DNA from: an uncultured Dysosmobacter sp.
Lineage (GTDB): Bacteria > Bacillota > Clostridia > Oscillospirales > Oscillospiraceae
NCBI RefSeq assembly: GCF_947631635.1
Contig: NZ_CANRMB010000026.1
Span: 1-52,696, forward strand
Direction: 5' to 3'
Length of the DNA: 52,696 nt
A program made the position numbers and the translations under genes. Of this stretch, positions 17,012 to 25,950 are shown piece by piece. The notes under the pieces were generated by a model. It saw nothing but the letters and a program-made list of their open reading frames with translations, was not told where the DNA came from and searched no databases. Within the stretch, counting starts at the first letter, position 1; each line of letters begins with the position of its first letter.

Positions 17012-17050
17012 AAAGCCCAGTTCAGTCTTGTGCTGAACTGGGCTTTTTTA
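17012..17050 (+). terminator. Terminator after the nitrite/sulfite reductase gene
   Basis: Perfect 14-bp stem (17012-17025 with 17033-17046) with loop TCTTGTG and a T-run. Confidence 0.9.
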
Positions 17051-17634
17051 TAATTTAAGCTGCCAGCAAGTGAATATAGGTGAGACTTCGTGACGTTCGC
17101 AGCAGATGCAGAACTGAAGTCAAAGATATTGTTTTTATCCGGCCATTTAACACGATCGTTATTGGAAAGCTGTTGAGGCTTTTTCTCGCAACATTGCTCA
17201 GAGCTTTTTCAGCAGTTTTATCATTGATGTGGAAGATGACAGTCCGGCGGCTGGCGTTGTGCTAGAAGCGGTTATCTGTTAGAAAGATGGCTTCCTTTAT
17301 CGGATAGGAAGGGACTCATCAGTGGAAAGCGCAAGGGGGCGCACCAATGCGGGATCAGGATTATGAAATTTTGTGAAAAAAGCGGGAAAATAGTGGAAAT
17401 GATCAAAGATACGAAAACGATTATAAGCGATTTTTTCCGGACGATAACAGTTGATTTTCAGATGGAAACAAAAAAATTGAAATGTTTGAACCGTAAAATA
17501 ACTTGGAAAGCGAAAAAAATTTCGCTTTTTCGAAATGTTTTTCGCTGAAAAAGCCTTGCTGAAAGCAGGAAAGGCTCCTATCATGAATTGTGAAAAACAA
17601 CTGATTTTTTTGAGGGAAAGAGGCGAAAATTAGG
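17050..17634. other. AT-rich intergenic region before the Rbs-type ABC genes
   Basis: No intact gene. One frame at about 17150-17277 (reading AVEAFSRNIAQSFFSSFIID...) looks protein-like but has no start and matches no family I can name; it may be a decayed gene end. The last 130 bases are AT-rich. They hold overlapping inverted repeats, AGCGAAA-AAAA-TTTCGCT (17509-17526) and ATTTCG-CTTTTT-CGAAAT (17519-17536), which are candidate operators for the LacI-type regulator encoded in the same cluster. I could not place a clear -35/-10 pair. Confidence 0.4.
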
Positions 17635-19128
17635 ATGTCTGACAGTATTTTGCGATTCGAGAATATTTCCAAGACATTTCCGGGCGTAAAGGCACTGAAG
17701 AATATGTCCTTTGAGATCCGCCGTGGGGACGTACACGTTCTGCTCGGAGAGAACGGCGCGGGAAAATCGACGCTGATCAAGATCCTGACAGGCGTTTATC
17801 AGGCCGACGAGGGCGGGACGATCTATCTGAATGAAAAGCCCGTTCAGATCCATGACATTCTGCAGTCCAGAAAGCTGGGCATTGGAACGGTGTTTCAGGA
17901 GAACAGCCTGATCCCGCATTTGAATGTGGCGGAGAACGTGTTTTTGACCCGGGAGATCCGGACCGCTTCGGGGACCATTGACTGGAAGCGCACCTATGAG
18001 GAATGCGAGCGCTGGATCCGCGAGCTGGGAGTGGATCATATCAATCCCCGCACCCAGGTGCGGCGGCTCTCCGTGGCGGACCAGCAGATCGTGGAGATCG
18101 TCAAGGTATTCTCCCAGAATCCCTCCATTATCATTCTGGACGAGCCCACGTCCTCCCTGTCGGAGCATGAGATCAAGAACCTGTTCCGCATCATCGAGAC
18201 CTTGAAAAAGAAGGGCGTGACGTTCATCTATGTGTCCCACCGCATGGAGGAGATCCGCCAGATCGGCGACCGGGCTACGATCTTCCGGGACGGTGAGCTG
18301 ACCGGCGAGATCGAAAACTGCAAGACGGCGGATATGGATGAGATCATCAATATGATTGTTGGCCGGACGCTGGAGGAAAAATTCCCGGCGAGAGAGAGCT
18401 GCATCGGAGAGGTGCTGTTTGAGGTCCGGGATATCCAGGTCCCCAATACGATCTATGATATCTCCTTCCGGCTCCATAGGGGCGAGGTCCTGGGCTTTTC
18501 CGGCCTGGTGGGCTCCGGCCGCACCTCCACGGCAAAGGCGATCATCGGAGCGATTCCCCGGACCTCCGGTGAGATCTACATCAACGGCAGGCAGGTGAGA
18601 GTCACCAATCCTGCGGAGGCCATCGCCAACGGCATCGGCTATCTGCCGGAGGACCGGAAGGTGGAGGGTCTGATCCTCTCCAAGTCCGTGAAGGAGAACA
18701 TCACCCTGCCGTCTTTAAAGCGGAAATTCAGCAAAGGCGTCATTCTGGACGCAAAAAAGGAGCGGAAAACAGCGGAGGAATACCGGGAAAAGCTGCGCAT
18801 CAAGACGCCCGGCATCAACCGGCTGAGCAAATTCCTCAGCGGCGGCAACCAGCAGAAGGTCGTGTTTGCCAAGTGGCTCTGCTCCGAGGCGAACATCTAT
18901 ATCTTTGATGAGCCGACGCGGGGCATCGACGTGGGTGCAAAGAGCGAGATCTACCAGATCATCAACGACCTGGTGGGAAAGGGCGCGGCGGTCATTGTGA
19001 TCTCCTCGGAGCTTCCGGAGATCCTGGGGATCTGCGACCGGGTCCTCGTCATGCGGGACGGCCGCATCACGGCGGATATCGACCGCAGGGACGCCACCCA
19101 GGAACGCATCATGAGCTATTCTATTTAA
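17635..19128 (+). CDS. Sugar ABC transporter ATP-binding protein (RbsA/MglA type)
   Basis: Cytoplasmic ATPase that powers a CUT2-type sugar importer. The 497-residue protein has two ABC domains in tandem, as in RbsA. The first has Walker A GENGAGKST near residue 40, signature RRLSVADQQ and Walker B IIILDEPTSSLS. The second has a degenerate Walker A (GLVGSGRTS near 290), signature FLSGGNQQK and IFDEPTRGIDVG. A 19-base gap separates it from the permease gene. The start at 17635 lacks a canonical AGGAGG but has GGCGAAAATTAGG upstream. The sugar is not known. Confidence 0.93.
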   Translation: MSDSILRFENISKTFPGVKALKNMSFEIRRGDVHVLLGENGAGKSTLIKILTGVYQADEGGTIYLNEKPVQIHDILQSRKLGIGTVFQENSLIPHLNVAENVFLTREIRTASGTIDWKRTYEECERWIRELGVDHINPRTQVRRLSVADQQIVEIVKVFSQNPSIIILDEPTSSLSEHEIKNLFRIIETLKKKGVTFIYVSHRMEEIRQIGDRATIFRDGELTGEIENCKTADMDEIINMIVGRTLEEKFPARESCIGEVLFEVRDIQVPNTIYDISFRLHRGEVLGFSGLVGSGRTSTAKAIIGAIPRTSGEIYINGRQVRVTNPAEAIANGIGYLPEDRKVEGLILSKSVKENITLPSLKRKFSKGVILDAKKERKTAEEYREKLRIKTPGINRLSKFLSGGNQQKVVFAKWLCSEANIYIFDEPTRGIDVGAKSEIYQIINDLVGKGAAVIVISSELPEILGICDRVLVMRDGRITADIDRRDATQERIMSYSI

Positions 19129-19147
19129 AACAGGAGGGAACGACAGC

Positions 19148-20140
19148 ATGAAACAGACGAAAGAAGCCGCTCCGGCAGCTCCCAAGAAGAAGCACCGGCA
19201 CAGTTTTAATTATCCCTGGATGTCCGCGGCGGTGCCGCTGGTGGTGCTGCTGGTGGCGCTGCCCATTGCAAATTCCCGCTTCCTGACGGTCAGCAACCTG
19301 ACCAGCATTCTGCTGCAGGCGGCGGTGTATGTCATCATGGCGCTGGGCATGTCCTTTGTGCTGATGACCGGCGGCATCGACCTGAGCCAGGGCTCGCTGC
19401 TGGCGCTGGTGGGCGTTGTGGCGGCCTATATCGTGGAGCACCAGGGATCGATTTTCCTGGCTGTAGTGGCCAGTATCCTGGTGGGCGCCCTGGTGGGGCT
19501 TGCCAACGGAACGGTTATCTCCTGCCTGAAGATCCCGCCCTTTATCATGACGCTCAGCACCATGTACCTCTGCCGCGGCCTGACCCTGGTCATCACCCAG
19601 GCAAGCCCCATTTCCATCACCAATGCCTCCTTCCGCTGGATCGGCAGCGGAAGAGTGCTGGGCATTCCGGTGCCGGTCATCATTTTCGTCGTGGCCGCCG
19701 CTGTGGGACAGTTTATCCTCTCCTATACAGCCACCGGCCGCTATATCCTGGCGGTGGGCTCCAACCGGGAGGCGGCCCGGCTCTCCGGCATCAAGACCCG
19801 CTGGAACGAGTGCAAGGTGTACATCATCTCCGGCGTGATGGTCGCCATCGCGGGCATTGTATATGTGACCCGTTTGGGCGCGGCCCAGGCCAACGCCGGA
19901 CAGTCCTATGAGATGGAGGCCGTGGCGGCCTCCGTGCTGGGCGGCACCTCCGTCCTGGGCGGCGAGGGCGGCATCATCGGCACGGTGCTGGGTGCCATCG
20001 TGGTGGCCATCATCCGCAACGCCATCGTGCTGTTGGAGGTCTCCACATACTATCAGCAGATGATCACCGGTGCGGTCATTCTGCTGGCGGTCATTGTGGA
20101 CGTCCAGCGAAAGGCCCGTGCCGCCAAGCGTGTGGACTGA
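19148..20140 (+). CDS. Sugar ABC transporter permease (RbsC type)
   Basis: Membrane subunit of the CUT2 importer. The 330-residue protein has a basic N-terminus and about nine hydrophobic segments. RbsC family marks are LMTGGIDLSQGSLLAL (near residue 75), ANGTVISCLKIPPFIMTLSTM (near 118), GRYILAVGSNREAARLSGI (near 197) and a GGTSVLGGEGGIIGT stretch (near 273). AGGAGG precedes the ATG. It lies between the ATPase and binding-protein genes, completing a normal three-gene importer. Confidence 0.93.
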   Translation: MKQTKEAAPAAPKKKHRHSFNYPWMSAAVPLVVLLVALPIANSRFLTVSNLTSILLQAAVYVIMALGMSFVLMTGGIDLSQGSLLALVGVVAAYIVEHQGSIFLAVVASILVGALVGLANGTVISCLKIPPFIMTLSTMYLCRGLTLVITQASPISITNASFRWIGSGRVLGIPVPVIIFVVAAAVGQFILSYTATGRYILAVGSNREAARLSGIKTRWNECKVYIISGVMVAIAGIVYVTRLGAAQANAGQSYEMEAVAASVLGGTSVLGGEGGIIGTVLGAIVVAIIRNAIVLLEVSTYYQQMITGAVILLAVIVDVQRKARAAKRVD

Positions 20141-20204
20141 ACCCAACCGGACTCGCACACAGAACCTGTGTTGAGAGATAAACAAATCTGAGGAGGAAAA
20201 GAAC

Positions 20205-21197
20205 ATGAAAAGAGCACTTGCACTGATGCTGACCCTGGCGCTTTGCCTCTCCCTGGCCGCCTGCGGCGGTAAGGAAGCGGAAAAGGCCCCCGAGGACAAC
20301 GCACCCGCCCAGTCCGAGACCGCAGAGAAGAAAACCCTGACCATCGCGCTGCTGCCCAAAACGCTTTCCAACCCCTACTTTGTGGCCATGCAGGACTTTG
20401 CCCAGGCGGCTGCCGCCGAGCTGTCCAACGACGAGTACACAGTGGAGATCGTCTGCTCCGCCCCTCCCTCTGAGGACGGCGTCAACGAGCAGATCACCAT
20501 GTTTGAGTCCTATCTGGAAAAGGGCGTGGACGGCGTGCTGATCGTGCCCTGCGGCACCGCCGAGGTGGTGGACACCATCAAGAAGGCCAATTCCAAGAAC
20601 GTCCCGGTCATCTGCCTGGACACCAACGCTGACGAGGGCGCCGATGTGGCCGCGTTTATCGGCACCAACAACTATGACGGCGGCTTCCTGGCCGGCCAGT
20701 GGACCGTGGAGAACATCGAGGGCCAGGTGGCCATGATCACCGGCACCCTGGGCAACCAGTGCCACACCGACCGCACCAACGGCTATCTGGACGGCATCGG
20801 CGACGCTTCCACCGTCGAGCTGGTGGGCGACGTGCAGCCCTGCAACGGCGACCAGGGCACGGCCATGGGCATCGCGGAGAACCTGCTGACAGCCTATCCC
20901 GACCTGAAGTGCATCTATGTCACCAGTGACACCGGCGCCATGGGCGCGGCCACCGCTGTGCAGGCCTCCGGCCGTGACGTGAAGGTCATCGGCTTCGACG
21001 GCTCTCCCAACGGCGCCCAGTCCATCCTGGACGGCGGCATGACCTCCACCGTGGCCCAGACCCCCGGCGTGATGGCGCAGGAGGGCGTGAAGGCCCTGTA
21101 TGAGCTGATCGTGAACGGCACGGCTCCCGAGGATATGTATACGCCCTGCTCCATGGTCACCATCGACAACGCGGAGGAGTATCTGAACTGGCACTAA
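20205..21197 (+). CDS. Sugar ABC transporter substrate-binding lipoprotein (RbsB type)
   Basis: Extracellular receptor for the importer, of the periplasmic binding protein type I fold. The signal peptide ends in lipobox LAAC (Cys near residue 21). The mature part starts with the family pattern IALLPKTLSNPYF, then VDGVLIVPCGTAEVVDTI, VICLDTNAD, GTNNYDGG and a late IGFDGSPNG. Length (330 aa) is usual. AGGAGG lies 8 bases before the ATG. The adjacent LacI-type regulator probably senses the same ligand class. Confidence 0.93.
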   Translation: MKRALALMLTLALCLSLAACGGKEAEKAPEDNAPAQSETAEKKTLTIALLPKTLSNPYFVAMQDFAQAAAAELSNDEYTVEIVCSAPPSEDGVNEQITMFESYLEKGVDGVLIVPCGTAEVVDTIKKANSKNVPVICLDTNADEGADVAAFIGTNNYDGGFLAGQWTVENIEGQVAMITGTLGNQCHTDRTNGYLDGIGDASTVELVGDVQPCNGDQGTAMGIAENLLTAYPDLKCIYVTSDTGAMGAATAVQASGRDVKVIGFDGSPNGAQSILDGGMTSTVAQTPGVMAQEGVKALYELIVNGTAPEDMYTPCSMVTIDNAEEYLNWH

Positions 21198-21407
21198 GCG
21201 CCGACGCACAGCGCGGCCAGACCGCGGCTGGCATATGAGAAACGCGGGGAGGGCCTGCGGCGCGGGTCCTCCCCCGCTTCCTGAAAATGGCCGGCCGTCG
21301 GCCGAAGGGCGCCTTGCTACAACAGCCCCTTTTGTCTATACTGAGTGATACATCACACCAGCGCGGCGCGGGAGACCGCTGCCGCCGGACAGACTTTGGA
21401 GGCATGT

Positions 21408-22394
21408 ATGGCAAAACGAATCACATTGAAAGAGATTGCGGAAATGACTGGGACCTCCGTTTCCACGGTTTCCAAGGCGTTGAATCAGAGTCCTGAGATC
21501 TCTGAGAGCACACGCCGCCGGATCATCGAGGTGGCGCGGGCCAGCCAATACCGCTCCAATCTGCTGGAGAGCTCCCTGAAGAAGGAACGGCAGATCATCG
21601 GCTTTTTGGTGCCCGACGTCTCCAATCCCTATTTTGCCCGCCTGTGGCGGGGCGTGGAGGACATCGCCCGGACGCATGACTACTCCGTGGTGGCCTGCCA
21701 TACCGGAGAGAACCCGGACCTGGAGGTGGAGCAGCTGGGCCGAATCCAGCGGCTGGACGTGGCCGGACTGCTGGCGGTCCCCGTGCGGGAAAAGAACTAC
21801 CAGAACATCAGCGTGCCGTTTTTGTTCCTCTCCCGGTGCAGCTCGGCCTTTGATTCCGTCAGCTATGTGATCAACAATGATTTCAGAGGCGCGTACCTGG
21901 CGGCGAAGTACTTGCTGGAACAGGGAAAGCGAAACATCTTCTTTCTGAGCGGACCGGAGAATATCTCCGTGGCCGCCACCCGCACCCAGGGGCTGCAGAC
22001 GGCCTTTCGGGAAAAGGACATGCCCTTTTTGAAAACCCATATTCTGTACGACAACCTGACCTTTAAGGACGGGAGCCGTGCGCTGGAACGAATTTTGAAA
22101 ACATGCAGACCGCCCATCGGCGTGTTCTGTTCATCTGATATTGTGGCCATCGGCGCGCTGAGCGCGGCCCGGGCGGCCGGGTATAAGATCCCGGACGAGA
22201 TCAGTATCGTGGGCTACGACGACATCGCCAATGACCAGTATTTGGACTATCCGCTGACGACCATCGCGCAGGCCGACTACCAGATCGGCTCCCACGGCAT
22301 GAAAATGCTGGTGGAGATGATCGCGTCGAAGGAGCCGTACCGGCAGATCAACCAAATCATGTTTGAACCGGAGATCATTATCCGCAAAACATAA
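21408..22394 (+). CDS. LacI-family regulator of the sugar cluster
   Basis: Transcriptional regulator with a LacI helix-turn-helix (ITLKEIAEMTGTSVSTVSKALN, residues 4-25) and a type I sugar-binding effector domain (IGFLVPDVSNPYFARLWRGVE near 65; CSSDIVAIGALSAAR near 262; VGYDDIANDQYLDYPLTTIAQ near 285). ATG 21408 follows GGAGG and puts the HTH at residue 4 as in relatives; a frame opening at 21345 has no ribosome site. It lies between the importer and the dehydrogenases, so it probably controls this cluster. Repression or activation is not visible. Confidence 0.92.
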   Translation: MAKRITLKEIAEMTGTSVSTVSKALNQSPEISESTRRRIIEVARASQYRSNLLESSLKKERQIIGFLVPDVSNPYFARLWRGVEDIARTHDYSVVACHTGENPDLEVEQLGRIQRLDVAGLLAVPVREKNYQNISVPFLFLSRCSSAFDSVSYVINNDFRGAYLAAKYLLEQGKRNIFFLSGPENISVAATRTQGLQTAFREKDMPFLKTHILYDNLTFKDGSRALERILKTCRPPIGVFCSSDIVAIGALSAARAAGYKIPDEISIVGYDDIANDQYLDYPLTTIAQADYQIGSHGMKMLVEMIASKEPYRQINQIMFEPEIIIRKT

Positions 22395-22449
22395 CAGCGG
22401 ACGGTATGCCTGGGTGATGGGCGCCGCCGCAAGCAAGGGAGGATTTCAC

Positions 22450-23613
22450 ATGGAGAAGAAACTGAAGGCAGCTGTGACGGTTGGGTCTGGAAAGATCGAG
22501 ATCCAGGAGTTCAACATGCCTGCGCTGGGCAAGGGTGCGGCGATCTGCAAGGTGCTGATGGCCGGCGTCTGCGGCACGGACAAGCACACGTACAGCGGCG
22601 AGACCGTGCAGTACAAGGGAACGCCGGATGAGTTTTCTATCCCGTTCCCCATCATCCAGGGCCATGAGCTGGCCATGGAGATCGTGGCCATTGACGAGGA
22701 GGGCGCCCGGAACCTCTCCTATGACGGCGACTATCTGAAGGTGGGGGACCGGGTCACCATCTGCCCGGACGTGGTCTGCGGCAAGTGCTGGTACTGCAAG
22801 AACATGCCCAGCTATCCCTGGTGCGAAAAGGCGCAGTTCCACTATGGGCACAACCGCTCCTGCAACACCGGCAACCAGCTTTACGGCGGCTTCTCCCAGT
22901 ATATGTATATCGAGCCGGGCGCCCGGCTGTACAAGATCCCCGACGGCCTGCCCGACGACCTGGCCTGCTTCACGGAGGTCATGTGCGTGACCTATACCCT
23001 GGAGAAGGCCCGGGAGTTCAGCGGCTTCTCCCTGGAGGGCTTCAACTTCGGCGACACCGTGGTCCTGCAGGGCACCGGCCCCCTGGGCATCGCACACATC
23101 GCCATGGCCCGCATGATGGGCGCGGGCAAGATCATCTGCACGGACATCTCCGATTACAAGCTGGACATTGCCAAGGCCTTCGGCGCCGATGTGGTGATGA
23201 ATGTGGAAAAGACCACGCCGGAGGAGCGCATCGCCCGCATCAAGGCGGAGACCAGCGGCCGGGGTGCGGACGTCGTGGTGGAGTGCGTGGGCCGTCCCGA
23301 GGTGTTCCCCGAGGGCTTGAAGTACCTGCGCAAGGCCGGTATGTACATCGAACCGGGCAACTTCGTGGACTGCGGCAGCGCCAGTGTGAACGTCCATGAG
23401 ATCTGCGCCAACAACCTGCGGATCATCGGCATGAACAACCACACCCACACCAAGTATAAGACCGTTATGGAGATGATGCTGCGGACCAAGGACCAGTTCC
23501 CCTGGGAGCGGCTGTTCAGTCACCGGTTCCCCCTGGCGGAGACGGAAAAGGCGATCCAGACCAGCATGACCAAGGAGAGCATGAAGGTTTTGATCGACCC
23601 CTGGATGGCGTAA
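22450..23613 (+). CDS. Zinc-dependent medium-chain dehydrogenase, copy 1
   Basis: NAD(P)-dependent alcohol/polyol dehydrogenase of the zinc MDR family. The 387-residue protein has the catalytic-zinc segment AGVCGTDKH (near residue 38), GHE (near 73), the structural-zinc cysteine cluster CPDVVCGKCWYCK (near 107) and the nucleotide motif GTGPLGIAH (near 208). GGGAGG lies 7 bases before ATG 22450, which decides the start. It is followed 12 bases later by a close paralogue. A sugar-alcohol substrate imported by the adjacent ABC system is plausible but not shown. Confidence 0.9.
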   Translation: MEKKLKAAVTVGSGKIEIQEFNMPALGKGAAICKVLMAGVCGTDKHTYSGETVQYKGTPDEFSIPFPIIQGHELAMEIVAIDEEGARNLSYDGDYLKVGDRVTICPDVVCGKCWYCKNMPSYPWCEKAQFHYGHNRSCNTGNQLYGGFSQYMYIEPGARLYKIPDGLPDDLACFTEVMCVTYTLEKAREFSGFSLEGFNFGDTVVLQGTGPLGIAHIAMARMMGAGKIICTDISDYKLDIAKAFGADVVMNVEKTTPEERIARIKAETSGRGADVVVECVGRPEVFPEGLKYLRKAGMYIEPGNFVDCGSASVNVHEICANNLRIIGMNNHTHTKYKTVMEMMLRTKDQFPWERLFSHRFPLAETEKAIQTSMTKESMKVLIDPWMA

Positions 23614-23625
23614 AGGGAGGCGGTC

Positions 23626-24795
23626 ATGATGATGGATACCAAGGTCCAGGCCGCCGTGCTGGTAAAGCCCGGCCACATGGAGCTTCGCACCTTCGACATG
23701 CCTGCGCTGGGCAGGGGCGCGGCGATCTGCAGGGTGCTGATGACCGGTGTCTGCGGCACGGATAAGCACAGCTACCGGGGCGAGACGGTCCAGTACAAGG
23801 GAACGGAGAATGAGATCGACCTGCCGTTCCCCATCATCCAGGGCCATGAGATCGTCATGGAGATCGCGGCCATCGACGAGGAGGGCGCCCGGAACCTCTC
23901 CTATGACGGCGACTATCTGAAGGTGGGGGACCGGGTCACCATCTGCCCGGACGTGACCTGCGGCAAGTGCTGGTACTGCAAGAATATCCCCAGCTATCCC
24001 TGGTGTGAGCACCTGGAGTTCAGCTATGGAAATATGCGCTCCTGCGACGACGGCAACCACCTGTACGGCGGCTTTGCCCAGTACCTGTACATCGAGCCCG
24101 GCACCCGGGTATACAAGGTCCCTGACGGCCTGCCCAATGATATGGCCTGCTTCACGGAGGTCATGTGCGTGGCCTATACCCTGGAGAAGGCGCGGGAATT
24201 CAGCGGTTTCTCCCTGGAGGGCTTCAACTTCGGCGACACGGTGGCCGTTCAGGGCTGCGGCCCGCTGGGCATCGCCCATATCGCCATGGCCCGTATGCTG
24301 GGCGCGGGCAAGATCATCGCCACGGACATCTCCGATTACAAGCTGGACATCGCCAAGGCCTTCGGCGCCGATGTGGTGATCAATGTGGAGCGGACCACGC
24401 CGGAGGAGCGCATTGCCCGCGTCAAGGCGGAGACCAACGGCCGGGGTGCGGAGATCGTGGTGGAGTGCGTGGGCCGGCCCGAGGTGTTCCCCGAGGGCTT
24501 GAAATACCTGCGCAAGGCCGGCATGTATCTGGAGCCGGGCAACTTTGTGGACTGCGGCGGCGTGGACGTGAATGTTCACGAGGTCTGCGCCAACAACCTG
24601 CGGATCATCGGCATGACGAACCACACGCATAACTGCTATAAGACCGTCATGGAGATGATGCTGCGGACCAAGGACCGCTTCCCCTGGGAACGGCTGTTCA
24701 GTCACCGGTTCCCCCTGGCGGAGACGGAGAAGGGCATCCAGACCAGCATGACCAAGGAGAGCATGAAGGTTTTGATCGACCCATGGTATGAATAA
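23626..24795 (+). CDS. Zinc-dependent medium-chain dehydrogenase, copy 2
   Basis: Tandem paralogue of the preceding gene, roughly 80% identical by eye, with the same zinc ligands and nucleotide motif (GCGPLGIAH). Long stretches are identical at DNA level, for example from GAGGAGGGCGCCCGG through the zinc-cluster codons and near the 3' end, suggesting recent duplication or gene conversion. Differences concentrate at the N-terminus and around residues 130-145, which may alter substrate choice. Three ATGs (23626, 23629, 23632) follow GGGAGG; the second has the best spacing. Confidence 0.9.
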   Translation: MMMDTKVQAAVLVKPGHMELRTFDMPALGRGAAICRVLMTGVCGTDKHSYRGETVQYKGTENEIDLPFPIIQGHEIVMEIAAIDEEGARNLSYDGDYLKVGDRVTICPDVTCGKCWYCKNIPSYPWCEHLEFSYGNMRSCDDGNHLYGGFAQYLYIEPGTRVYKVPDGLPNDMACFTEVMCVAYTLEKAREFSGFSLEGFNFGDTVAVQGCGPLGIAHIAMARMLGAGKIIATDISDYKLDIAKAFGADVVINVERTTPEERIARVKAETNGRGAEIVVECVGRPEVFPEGLKYLRKAGMYLEPGNFVDCGGVDVNVHEVCANNLRIIGMTNHTHNCYKTVMEMMLRTKDRFPWERLFSHRFPLAETEKGIQTSMTKESMKVLIDPWYE

Positions 24796-24832
24796 AGTAT
24801 CCAGATATACTTTTTCATTCTTCTTTTAACCT

Positions 24833-24871
24833 GGAACAGCACCGCCGTTTGAATGCCGGCGGTGCTGTTCC
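24833..24871. other. Hairpin between dehydrogenase 2 and the isomerase gene
   Basis: Perfect 15-bp stem (24833-24847 with 24857-24871) and a 9-base loop, without a following T-run on the plus strand. It may tune or stabilise the downstream message rather than terminate it. Confidence 0.55.
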
Positions 24872-24912
24872 GCAGTGATACGTGACCGATGATCAAGCGA
24901 AAGGAGCGCTTT

Positions 24913-25842
24913 ATGAGACTTGCGATCAAGACCTGCACGTTGGACATGCCCTATGCGGATATGCTGGATTTTTGTGTGGAACAGGGCGTGGGCGCCGTGG
25001 AGATCGGCACCGGGAACTGGTCCGGGGCACCCCATATCGACCTGGAGGAGATGGTCTCCTCCGAGACTGCCCGGCAGCGGTGGTATGACGCGATGCGGCG
25101 CAGAGATATCGAACTGTGTGCCCTGAATTGCTCCGGCAACCCTCTGGCCTATGAGAAGGACTGGGATGTGACGGAAAAGACCTTCCGCCTGGCGGGACTG
25201 CTGGGCGTGAAGAAGATCGTCATGATGAGCGGCCTGCCGGCGGGCTGCCCCGGCGACCGGACCCCCGTGTGGATCACGACCTCCTGGCCGCCGGAGACCC
25301 AGGACATCCTGGACTACCAGTGGAACGAGGTGGCCATCCCCGCATGGAAGAAGCTGACAGCGATGGCGGCGGACTGCGGGATCGAGCGCATCGCGCTGGA
25401 GAACCACGGGATGCAGCTGGTGTACAATCCGGAGACGCTGCTGCGGCTGCGGGCGGCGGTGGGGCCCATGGTGGGCATGAACCTGGACCCCTCCCATCTA
25501 TTCTGGATGGGCGGCGACCCCATCGAGGCCGCCCGGGTGCTGGGCGAGGCAGGGGCCATTTACCACATCCATGGCAAGGATTCCCGGCCGGAGCGCCGGA
25601 TGTCCGGCCCAAACGGGATGCTGGACACGAAGCCCATCGATGCGTTCCGCAATCGGGCGTGGAACTATGTGGCGGTGGGCGCCGGACACGGCGTGCAGTG
25701 GTGGCAGGAGTTTTTCTCCGTGGCGCGGATGGGCGGCTATGACGGGGACGTGTCCCTGGAGATGGAGGACCTGACACTGCCTATGCTGGAGGGCCATCTG
25801 GCCTCTCTGCGGACGCTGCGGGAAGCGCTGGTGCTGTTGTAA
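24913..25842 (+). CDS. Sugar phosphate isomerase/epimerase family (xylose isomerase-like TIM barrel)
   Basis: Metal-dependent TIM-barrel enzyme that probably isomerises or epimerises a sugar or keto-polyol. The 309-residue protein shows the metal-ligand segments expected of the AP-endonuclease-2-like fold: ALENHG (near 165), NLDPSHLFW (near 193), YHIHGKDS (near 218) and SLEMED (near 282). Start 24913 is preferred because AAAGGAG precedes it. As the last gene of the sugar cluster, it could act on the ketone made by the dehydrogenases. The exact reaction is unknown. Confidence 0.82.
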   Translation: MRLAIKTCTLDMPYADMLDFCVEQGVGAVEIGTGNWSGAPHIDLEEMVSSETARQRWYDAMRRRDIELCALNCSGNPLAYEKDWDVTEKTFRLAGLLGVKKIVMMSGLPAGCPGDRTPVWITTSWPPETQDILDYQWNEVAIPAWKKLTAMAADCGIERIALENHGMQLVYNPETLLRLRAAVGPMVGMNLDPSHLFWMGGDPIEAARVLGEAGAIYHIHGKDSRPERRMSGPNGMLDTKPIDAFRNRAWNYVAVGAGHGVQWWQEFFSVARMGGYDGDVSLEMEDLTLPMLEGHLASLRTLREALVLL

Positions 25843-25904
25843 TGTAACAGCGCGGGAGCGCACGGACAGCACGGGAGTTTAAGGACCTTGCTGTATATGT
25901 ATAT

Positions 25905-25938
25905 AAAAAGACCTCCGGCTTAGCCGGAGGTCTTTTTT
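25905..25938. terminator. Bidirectional terminator
   Basis: Perfect 15-bp stem (25905-25919 with 25923-25937), TTA loop, A-run on one side and T-run on the other. It serves the sugar cluster on the plus strand and the converging udp gene on the minus strand. Confidence 0.92.
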
Positions 25939-25950
25939 ACAGGGAAGGGG

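Noticed and set aside
17080..17265. 61-codon frame in the gap before the Rbs-type operon
   Set aside because: No ribosome site and no family match; an overlapping frame looks more protein-like but has no start.
22378..24705. 775-codon minus-strand frame opposite the two dehydrogenases
   Set aside because: Its internal repeats simply mirror the tandem dehydrogenase duplication; composition is that of an antisense frame.
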